Position numbers and translations under genes: made by a program. The notes beneath the pieces were generated by a model that was not told the DNA's origin, ran no database searches, and saw only the letters and a list, made by a program, of their open reading frames with translations. A stretch of 12,831 nucleotides of DNA from Candidatus Neomicrothrix sp. UBA881 (GTDB taxonomy: Bacteria > Actinomycetota > Acidimicrobiia > Acidimicrobiales > MedAcidi-G1). Below, in pieces: positions 7,044 through 12,831 of the stretch (position 1 is its first letter; each line of letters opens with the position of its first letter). The DNA lies in the NCBI GenBank assembly GCA_002294285.1, contig DBFL01000069.1, positions 74,257-87,087 on the forward strand, given 5' to 3'.

Positions 7044-8095
7044 ACCATTACTTTCATTGATAGGTCTAAAAAAAGAGCCTGCATGAGTAAGCGTTCGTTT
7101 GGATTTCTTTCCAGCTCTGATGCCGCACCTGTAATTAACCCAATTGCATCTAGCTTGTCAGAGTTTTCAAGTTCTATACCCAAATCTCTGTAACGTCTGC
7201 TGAGAGTAGCCAAACCAAATCGCAGTTCGTCGTCACGTAAACGACGAATTTCGCGTTTATGACGCTCAGTTATCGTTTGCCGTCCCGAGCCACGAACCCC
7301 AAAGGCATCTTCTTGTTCCGCTAGATGTTCTAATTCTTGATTGTGTCGTTCAATAAGTGGCATTTGGGCATCATCAATCATCTTCTGAAGCTCTTCAACA
7401 GCAATAGAAACTGCAGCTCCACTTCCATCCAAACGATCTGGCAAAGTGCTCCATGCTTCTTGTCGGACAATGAAAGAAGGATCTTCTTGCAACAAACGTG
7501 CTCTGCCTAGATTACCTCCTGAAGCTTCCGATAAAAGAGCGGCTTCCTCTAGTGGAATTCCTTCGCCTTTTAATAGCTCAGTTAATGACTCAACTGTCAT
7601 TACCGGTACATCAACTCTGACGCATCTTGAAGAAATTGTCACATGCGAATCTGGAATACTTTCTGATAAAAGTATAAAAATAGTAGTTGGTGATGGTTCT
7701 TCTATAGTTTTGAGCAAACTGGCTACCGCTTCCGGTTCAGCAGTATCAAAACGATTTACTACCAATACTTTCTTTTGAGATTCAACTGGTGAACGCGAAC
7801 TTTCAAAAATAATTTTTTGGGCATCTGAGACTCTTAAAGTTCTACCTTCAGGTTCTATGATTGACAGATCAGGATGAATGCCTCTCCAAGCTAGATCTTT
7901 ACAGCGCTCGAGATTGTTACCTTCCTCATAGTTAACAAAAATCGAACCTGAAAAAGCTCTTGCTATCTCCTCTCTCCCTGCACCTTCTGGACCAACAAAA
8001 AGATAGGCATGCACAGGGTTAATTGCAGCTTTTTTCAGAAAGTTAACGGCTTCTGTCTGTCCTTTTATAAAAGCCCAAAGATCAGTCTCTTGCAT
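7040..8095 (-). CDS. holB: DNA polymerase III subunit delta' (clamp-loader)
   Basis: HolB is the delta' subunit of the clamp loader that places the beta sliding clamp on DNA. An AAA+ module spans about 1-210: HAYLFVGPEGAGR (29-41) is the Walker A region, VLVVNRFDTAEPEA (110-123) the Walker B-like strand, LLKTIEEP (127-134) is a strongly conserved delta'/gamma motif, and SSRC (155-158) is the sensor 1-type SRC motif. The P-loop lysine is replaced by R41, as expected for a subunit that does not hydrolyse ATP. The zinc module usual between Walker A and B is reduced to one cysteine (C65). The C-terminal part is helical, with ERHKREIRRLRDDELRFGL as in actinobacterial homologues. The ATG overlaps tmk by 14 bases, showing coupling. 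Length is 351 residues. Confidence 0.9.
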   Translation of the reverse strand: MQETDLWAFIKGQTEAVNFLKKAAINPVHAYLFVGPEGAGREEIARAFSGSIFVNYEEGNNLERCKDLAWRGIHPDLSIIEPEGRTLRVSDAQKIIFESSRSPVESQKKVLVVNRFDTAEPEAVASLLKTIEEPSPTTIFILLSESIPDSHVTISSRCVRVDVPVMTVESLTELLKGEGIPLEEAALLSEASGGNLGRARLLQEDPSFIVRQEAWSTLPDRLDGSGAAVSIAVEELQKMIDDAQMPLIERHNQELEHLAEQEDAFGVRGSGRQTITERHKREIRRLRDDELRFGLATLSRRYRDLGIELENSDKLDAIGLITGAASELERNPNERLLMQALFLDLSMKVMV

Positions 8096-8696
8096 GCTTG
8101 CCTAGTCGTAATTCAACCTCATTTATTACTTTTTTTGATACTTCATCGACCGTTCCTGAGCCATCTATTACTACCCAACGATCTGGTTCATTAGAAGCCA
8201 TCGTTCTATAGGCTTCCATCACGCGAAAATGAAAGTCGTCACCAGCTTTTTCAATACGGTCAAGGTTTTTACCTCTCCTGTTGGCTGCAAGCGGAGCGTC
8301 AACATCAATCAAAACGATTAAATCGGCCTGAAGTTCTTGTGTTGCGAATAATGAAATTTCAAGAATTTTCTCTGGACCTAAACCACGACCATATCCCTGA
8401 TAAGCAACTGAAGATTCGATGAACCTATCACTTACAACATTTTTATCTTGTTCTATTGCTGGTTTTATCACTTCAACGACATGCTGCGCTCTTGCAGCTG
8501 CGATCATTAAAGCTTCAGCCTGATCAGAGGGCCCCTCACCATTGGTATCGAGCACCATATTACGAAGCTTTTCTCCAAGTTTGGTTCCACCTGGTTCTCT
8601 CGTATATATAGCTCCAAGATGTTCTGCGAGGAGACGTGCCTGAGTTGACTTCCCTGAACCGTCCGGCCCTTCTACTGTGATGAAATGTCCAGCCAC
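8082..8696 (-). CDS. tmk: Thymidylate (dTMP) kinase
   Basis: Tmk phosphorylates dTMP to dTDP with ATP, an essential cytosolic step in dTTP supply. The P-loop GPDGSGKST is at 10-18, the dTMP-binding REPGGT at 33-38, the catalytic DR motif with SSVAYQGYGRG at 90-105, and the LID segment RRGKNLDR at 140-147. The arginine-containing LID together with a P-loop lacking arginine at its second variable position points to the bacterial type II arrangement. At 204 residues it is a normal length. The start is GTG with GAGGAG nine bases upstream; that site lies in the last two sense codons of the MFS gene. The tmk frame continues directly from the MFS frame after one stop and two codons. The 3' end overlaps holB by 14 bases. 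Confidence 0.96.
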   Translation of the reverse strand: MAGHFITVEGPDGSGKSTQARLLAEHLGAIYTREPGGTKLGEKLRNMVLDTNGEGPSDQAEALMIAAARAQHVVEVIKPAIEQDKNVVSDRFIESSVAYQGYGRGLGPEKILEISLFATQELQADLIVLIDVDAPLAANRRGKNLDRIEKAGDDFHFRVMEAYRTMASNEPDRWVVIDGSGTVDEVSKKVINEVELRLGKHARD

Positions 8697-8702
8697 TAGT
8701 TT

Positions 8703-10112
8703 TTACTCCTCAGCAATTTCAGGCAAAATTTTTGTTTCACCCGCTCTTAGTGAAACCTTAGATAAAACTCCAGCAGAAAGGACAATTAAGGCTGCAAGCC
8801 ATAAACTTATTCTCACTCCTGGTAAAGCAATTTCTAATCCCAATATCTCGACATTCCGATCCCATAGAACACTTGAAAGCCTGTCTAAACCATCTTCTAT
8901 AAGTGGACCAATTACTAGTGCTAACAAAACACATGCTCTTACAAGCAAATAAAATGTTGCGAAAATTCGTCCACGCATTTTGTCTTCCACATTTTCATGC
9001 AAAAGGGTGAATCCAACCACATATATAACACCTAGACAAATACCCCCAATAAATAACATCGTCATTGCAAAATGAATTTGTCCAGTAGAAACAGTTGCAA
9101 ATAAAGAAATTCCTGCACCGAAAAGAACTCGTGTAAATGTTTTTTCTTTATCAATATTTTTTCTCAAAAAGAAAACCAGAATGACCCCAGTACCCACACC
9201 AAAACCTAAAGAGGTCAACAAAACACCGAAACCGGACTTCCCGGCACCTAAGAGTTCATCAGCATAAATCACACCTAAAGGAATTACCATGCCAGCTCCT
9301 AACATGGCTGTCGCCAATCCTGCATTAACGGTTCTTACAACGGGATTTATGAAAGCAAATTGCCAACCATGCTTTAAATCGTTAATTGGATCAGCCAAAT
9401 ACTTTTTTACTCCACGGCTATCTTTTTTCTCTGCTTTCTTATTTTTAGGAAGATCTAGCGTCGAAATGAGCAAAGCCGTTACCAGAAAAGAAACCGCATT
9501 AGCGTAAAAAGCTAAACCCATATCATCAAGTCTTATGTTGTCTGCCCAGCTGGAATCAAATAATGCCGTTGAGAGACGGCCAAATAAAGCCATTAAACCT
9601 GCTCCCAGTGGAAATGTTCCATAAGCTGCGACAAGTGATAGTGAGTTCGCGCTTGTTAGAAATTTTTCAGAAACTAAGTTTGGTACAGAAGCTTCTTTTG
9701 CTGGAGACCATAACATCGTCAGAGCTTCGAGTATTAGGGAAGCTATAAAGAGCCCAACTAAATTATTGACAAAGGGAAGAACTACCATCACCATCGCTCT
9801 TCCAATGTCACAGAAAATCATAACTTTTTTACGATCCCACCTATCGACAAAAACACCTGCCAGAGGACCAAAGAAAAAACCTGGTGCAATCCGAGCGCCC
9901 AATACAAGACTTAAGGCAGCTCCTTCGTTGCCAGAACCAACCCTTATAGCCAAAATACTTATAGCCAATAATCCAAGCCAGTCACCTGTCGCTGATACAA
10001 CCTGAGCGATCCAAAGTCTGAAAAAACTGGGAGAGTCAAATACTTTGTTTGTGAGATGAACAACTTGAGAATATGAACGTTTCTTCTCATTATCGTTGTT
10101 TTGAAGACTCAC
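8703..10112 (-). CDS. MFS transporter of the actinobacterial topA-tmk neighbourhood
   Basis: A polytopic inner-membrane protein of 469 residues with roughly eleven or twelve hydrophobic segments, no signal peptide, and a hydrophilic N-terminus of about 27 residues. The first segment follows SPSFFRLWIAQVVSATGDWL, and the loop 2-3 motif A is GVFVDRWDRKKVM (86-98), both typical of the MFS_3 / enterobactin-exporter-like branch. A positively charged central loop (LPKNKKAEKKDSRGVKKYL) splits the two halves. Substrate cannot be inferred. The start is GTG, with AGGGG a few bases upstream. It lies 49 bases after topA and seven bases before tmk, in frame with tmk. Related genes in Streptomyces and other actinobacteria are fused to the tmk homologue (recalled knowledge), suggesting this transporter is an old partner of the dTMP kinase. 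Confidence 0.9.
   Translation of the reverse strand: MSLQNNDNEKKRSYSQVVHLTNKVFDSPSFFRLWIAQVVSATGDWLGLLAISILAIRVGSGNEGAALSLVLGARIAPGFFFGPLAGVFVDRWDRKKVMIFCDIGRAMVMVVLPFVNNLVGLFIASLILEALTMLWSPAKEASVPNLVSEKFLTSANSLSLVAAYGTFPLGAGLMALFGRLSTALFDSSWADNIRLDDMGLAFYANAVSFLVTALLISTLDLPKNKKAEKKDSRGVKKYLADPINDLKHGWQFAFINPVVRTVNAGLATAMLGAGMVIPLGVIYADELLGAGKSGFGVLLTSLGFGVGTGVILVFFLRKNIDKEKTFTRVLFGAGISLFATVSTGQIHFAMTMLFIGGICLGVIYVVGFTLLHENVEDKMRGRIFATFYLLVRACVLLALVIGPLIEDGLDRLSSVLWDRNVEILGLEIALPGVRISLWLAALIVLSAGVLSKVSLRAGETKILPEIAEE
8706..8711 (-). promoter_or_regulatory. Ribosome-binding site of tmk inside the MFS gene
   Basis: GAGGAG encodes the last two glutamates of the MFS protein and lies nine bases before the tmk GTG (8694-8696). 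It indicates that tmk is initiated separately and not only by readthrough of the TAA at 8703-8705. Confidence 0.7.
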
Positions 10113-10116
10113 TTTA

Positions 10117-10121
10117 GCCCC
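10117..10121 (-). promoter_or_regulatory. Ribosome-binding site of the MFS gene
   Basis: AGGGG on the minus strand lies a few bases before the GTG at 10110-10112 and supports that start over later in-frame ATG codons. Confidence 0.55.
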
Positions 10122-10161
10122 TATTTAAAATACAATTTTAGATTATTATTTCTTTCTAATG

Positions 10162-12831
10162 TCAGACTTTTGCTCTTCTTTCAGCTAACAATTCAACAGC
10201 TCTTTCGTCAGTGATTTCTTCAACTGAATCTCCTAGTTGAAGACTCGCATTAGTTGAACCATCAGTTACGTAAGGTCCCCACTGTCCATCCTTCAAGAGG
10301 ATGGGTTTTTCTGAAACAGGGTCTATGCCTAACTCTTTCAACGGAGGTTTAGCTGCTCTTCTGCCGAATTTTTTCGGCTGAGCAAGTAAATCCAAACACT
10401 GCTCCAACGAAATTGTCAATAATTCCTCTTCAGTCGCAATATTTCTTGTATCCGAACCTTTTTTCAGATAAGGACCATAGGGACCATTCTGAACTGTAAT
10501 TTCCTGTCCATCCGAAGGATCTAATCCCACTGTTCTTGGAAGACTAAGAAGTTGAAGAGCATCTTCAAAAGTAACTCTTTCTAATGTCATAGTGTCAAAA
10601 AGAGAAGAAGTTTTAGGTTTTGGTTGTTGTTTAATTTCCTCAAAACGATCAATCTCTGCAATCACTTGATCAATGTTTTCAAACTCTTTCAAAACTTCAA
10701 CAAAATCTTCAAAAACTTTTAATTGTGATTCAGAATTTTTAGCAGCCAATATTTCTTTTTTATAACCCGAATCTTCAAAAATCTGATTTAATAAATCCGC
10801 CGGCGCAAGGGAACCCAACGCAGAAAAAGACCGAGAGAAATCCGTAAAACTCTGAACACTTTTTAAGACTGCACCTTTTAATTCTAATTTCTCGGTTTGC
10901 TCTAATGCCTCAAAAAGGCTTACACCATTGCTTTCTGCATATGTCTTTGCTTTATCTAAAGAACCTTTACCGATTCCTCGCTTCGGAGAGTTGATAACAC
11001 GTAAAACTGAATCATCATCTGGTGAGACGGTCATTTTTAAATAAGCAATAGCCACCTTCATGACTTTTAAATGATGAGGTAACCGAAATAACTTCCCTTC
11101 GCGTGATGAAGCTTTTGGCCACTGCGGAAACCTGCCTAAAGATACATAAGGTCCGAATCTCCCTTGCTTGGCAACAACTGGTAATCCTGTTTCTGGATCA
11201 GTACCCAATTCTCTATCGGGTGGTGCATTTATATACTCGAGAGCTTTTTCAACTGTTAGCTGATCAAGCGGTAAATCTTCTGGAACTCCAGCGGTATCTT
11301 CGCGATATTCAACATAAGGAGACCTTGCATACCTTGCATAAACTGGATGCCCTTCTGGAGTCTCTCCTAAAGAAACACCACAAACAGCTCTGGGATCAAT
11401 TTCATCTTCTCTCTCAACTACTTTTGTATGTAGTCCTATATCCCCATCAAGACCATCAAAATAAAAAGCTTGCAAATACGCGGTTTTTTCCCACATGCCA
11501 TTTGAGATGTCATCAAGCGCCACTTCCATTTCTGCTGTGAATTTGTAATCAACTAATTTGGGAAAATGCGCTTCTAATAGTTGCGTTACTGCAAATCCTT
11601 TAACAGTTGGTATTAGAGCTGTACCCTTTTTCCAGGCGTATTCACGTTGGATGATTCTTCCAAGAATGGCTGCGTAGGTGCTTGGCCTGCCAATTCCTTC
11701 TTCTTCCAATCTTTTAACCAAAGAAGCTTCTGTATACCTTGCTGGAGGTTTTGTTTCATGACTTTCTGGAACTGAATCAGTCACACTAACAGACTGCCCA
11801 ACCTGCACTTCGGGTAAAACTTGGTCTTCGTCAGAAGAACTATCATCAGACTCATTATCATCTGAATCCTCTATATAAACCTGACGGAAACCTTGATGAC
11901 TAATAACAGTACCTGACAAAGAAAAAACTAAAAAATTTTCCTTATCACTCTTATCACTCTTAACTGACCCTTCTAGTTTTACACTTACAGTTTCACCTAT
12001 TGCATCGGTCATCTGCGAAGCAATTGTCCTCTGCCAGATCATTTCATAAATTAAATATTCGTCTTTAGATAATTCTTTTGATAATTCATCAGGTTTTCTG
12101 AAAGTTTCACCTGCCGGGCGAATAGCTTCATGGGCTTCTTGAGCATTACGTGTCTTGTTCTTATATAAGCGCGGCTCACTTGGTAAATAATCAGAACCAA
12201 AAGAAATTTCGATAGCTTTCCTCGAAGCAGAAATAGCTGTATCCGAAAGAGTAGTACTATCAGTTCTCATATATGTTATGTGGCCATTTTGATAAAGACT
12301 TTGAGCTATACCCATCGCTCGACTAGCTGAAAAACGAAGTTTTCTTCCAGCTTCTTGTTGGAAAGTAGATGTCGTAAATGGTGACGCCGGACGTCTTCTA
12401 TAAGGTTTTGGTTCAACGGAAACAACTTGTAAATCTTTCTGATTTAGTGATGAAGACAAATCATTAGCAGAACTCTCATCAAGAACACGCACTAAATCAG
12501 AATCCCAATTTCCTTTCTCATTAAAATCTTTCCCAGTCGCTACACGAAGCCCATCAATTTCTAATAAACGCGCTGAAAAAGTTTCATTGCCTTCTGTTAC
12601 TGCGTTTATTTTCAAACCCCAATAACCAGCAGTTACATACTGCATCCGTTCACGTTCACGTTCAATAACAAGTCTCGTAGCAGGGCTTTGAACCCTTCCT
12701 GCAGATGCACCTCCACCAACTTTTGTACGAGTTACATTTGAAAGTTCAAATCCGTAAATTCGATCTAATATTCTGCGTGCTTCTTGTGCTTCTACTAAAT
12801 CATTACTTAGATCACGAGTATTTTCTAAAGC
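10162..12831 (-). CDS. topA: DNA topoisomerase I with an inserted UvrD/PcrA-like segment, N-terminus outside the window
   Basis: TopA relaxes negative supercoils by cutting and religating one strand. The reading frame is open to base 12831, so the true start and the TOPRIM metal-binding domain lie outside; 889 codons are visible. The part upstream of the first in-window ATG (12645) reads QEARRILDRIYGFELS then SAGRVQSPATRLVIERERER, both standard TopA. The catalytic tyrosine is residue 187 of the visible part (12273-12271) in HITYMRTDSTTLS. YTEASLVKRLEEEGIGRPSTYA and GTALIPTVKGFAVTQLLEAHF follow. The tail has C-terminal repeats (GRFGPYVSLG, GPYGPYLKKGSDTRNI, GQWGPYVTDGSTNASL) and no zinc fingers, as in actinobacteria. 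Between the repeats sit about 170 extra residues (visible residues 568-735) that resemble UvrD/PcrA. With the missing N-terminus the protein would exceed 1000 residues, longer than the usual roughly 900. Confidence 0.96.
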   Translation of the reverse strand, partial: ALENTRDLSNDLVEAQEARRILDRIYGFELSNVTRTKVGGGASAGRVQSPATRLVIERERERMQYVTAGYWGLKINAVTEGNETFSARLLEIDGLRVATGKDFNEKGNWDSDLVRVLDESSANDLSSSLNQKDLQVVSVEPKPYRRRPASPFTTSTFQQEAGRKLRFSASRAMGIAQSLYQNGHITYMRTDSTTLSDTAISASRKAIEISFGSDYLPSEPRLYKNKTRNAQEAHEAIRPAGETFRKPDELSKELSKDEYLIYEMIWQRTIASQMTDAIGETVSVKLEGSVKSDKSDKENFLVFSLSGTVISHQGFRQVYIEDSDDNESDDSSSDEDQVLPEVQVGQSVSVTDSVPESHETKPPARYTEASLVKRLEEEGIGRPSTYAAILGRIIQREYAWKKGTALIPTVKGFAVTQLLEAHFPKLVDYKFTAEMEVALDDISNGMWEKTAYLQAFYFDGLDGDIGLHTKVVEREDEIDPRAVCGVSLGETPEGHPVYARYARSPYVEYREDTAGVPEDLPLDQLTVEKALEYINAPPDRELGTDPETGLPVVAKQGRFGPYVSLGRFPQWPKASSREGKLFRLPHHLKVMKVAIAYLKMTVSPDDDSVLRVINSPKRGIGKGSLDKAKTYAESNGVSLFEALEQTEKLELKGAVLKSVQSFTDFSRSFSALGSLAPADLLNQIFEDSGYKKEILAAKNSESQLKVFEDFVEVLKEFENIDQVIAEIDRFEEIKQQPKPKTSSLFDTMTLERVTFEDALQLLSLPRTVGLDPSDGQEITVQNGPYGPYLKKGSDTRNIATEEELLTISLEQCLDLLAQPKKFGRRAAKPPLKELGIDPVSEKPILLKDGQWGPYVTDGSTNASLQLGDSVEEITDERAVELLAERRAKV
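10626..11130 (-). other. UvrD/PcrA 2A/2B-like insert within topA
   Basis: In frame with topA, this segment follows the repeat GRFGPYVSLG and ends just before PKPKTSSLFDTMTLERV, where ordinary actinobacterial TopA resumes. It reads VAIAYLKMTVSPDDD, then VLRVINSPKRGIGKGSLDK (about 11007-10951), GVSLFEALEQTEKL, LLNQIFEDSGYKKEILAAK, and a helical FEDFVEVLKEFENI. Bacillus PcrA, as I recall it, has AYLRVIANPDDD, LLRIINVPKRGIG, LSLFEALGELEMIGL, EVLDKSGYREMLKAE and FLSVTKHFENV in the same order and with nearly the same spacing. Walker A, Walker B and the remaining helicase motifs are absent, so no ATPase activity is expected. Hand-counted G+C over 10621-11100 is about 36 %, against about 45 % at 11101-11340 and 37 % at 10381-10620. 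The exact edges are uncertain by some 20 residues. Confidence 0.85.
11942..11959 (-). repeat. Two tandem copies of a 9-base unit in topA
   Basis: On the plus strand TTATCACTC occurs twice in a row. It encodes a doubled Ser-Asp-Lys in a TopA surface loop (KSDKSDK) and looks like a simple slippage duplication that keeps the frame. Confidence 0.6.

Noticed and set aside
7041..7068. Inverted repeat TAGACC / GGTCTA at the junction of the two convergent genes, next to a run of A on the plus strand
   Set aside because: The stem is only six base pairs with a 16-base loop, and the poly-A lies downstream on the plus strand, giving A and not U in the RNA. For the minus-strand transcript the T-run is upstream of the stem. 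It does not look like an intrinsic terminator in either direction and lies mostly within coding sequence.
11041..11133. Possibility that the odd residues before the UvrD-like part of TopA (GRFPQWPKASSREGKLFRLPHH) come from a frameshift
   Set aside because: The other two frames of this stretch give no better TopA or UvrD sequence, and both flanks are in the same frame. It is best read as a junction linker, though some decayed UvrD sequence (matching the 'FYDRKEIKD' region) may be part of it.
12643..12645. ATG at 12645 as the start of topA
   Set aside because: The frame is open to the window edge and the upstream codons encode conserved TopA sequence (SAGRVQ region), so this methionine is internal.
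1..12831. tRNA, rRNA, CRISPR arrays, insertion sequences, attachment sites, riboswitches
   Set aside because: No repeat-spacer pattern, terminal inverted repeats, transposase or integrase motifs, or recognisable structured RNA was found, and the gaps between genes are all shorter than about 155 bases.

Overview
The window looks like a stretch of chromosome from an AT-rich actinobacterium, most likely in or near Acidimicrobiia and possibly aquatic. Gene order is the main reason. topA, an MFS transporter, tmk and holB follow each other as in Streptomyces, and sucC, sucD and purH follow each other as in Mycobacterium (both recalled, not searched). TopA also has the zinc-finger-free repeat tail usual in Actinobacteria. 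Base composition is low for the phylum: hand counts of parts of topA give roughly 36-45 % G+C. No mobile element, CRISPR array, tRNA or rRNA was seen.

Left third (1-4070, all minus strand, read right to left): sucC and sucD (succinyl-CoA synthetase) overlap by one base. They are followed by a short gap, purH (last two steps of IMP synthesis) and the 5' part of folD, which runs off the window. FolD interconverts the folate one-carbon carriers, including the 10-formyl-THF that PurH uses. The sucD-purH gap appears to hold the frameshifted 3' tail of a lost purN, the gene expected at this spot in actinobacteria.

Middle (4187-7043, plus strand): three tightly packed genes diverge from sucC. They encode a membrane-anchored protein with a Rieske-like domain that lacks the iron-binding histidines, an AlaX-type alanyl-tRNA editing hydrolase, and a PEP-utilising 'mobile domain' protein that resembles rifampin phosphotransferase or PEP synthase without the ATP-grasp half.

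Right half (7040-12831, minus strand): topA (N-terminus outside the window), an MFS transporter, tmk and holB form one compact run serving DNA topology, dTTP supply and replication. Two features stand out. TopA carries about 170 extra residues between its C-terminal repeats, and most of them match the 2A/2B region of UvrD/PcrA helicases without any ATPase motifs. The MFS and tmk genes lie in the same reading frame with only one stop codon and two sense codons between them, whereas several actinobacteria encode this pair as one fused protein.

The densest intervals are essentially gene-packed. The longest non-coding stretches are 1883-2034 (the purN relic) and 4071-4186 (the divergent promoter region), so no gene-free region exceeds 300 bases.
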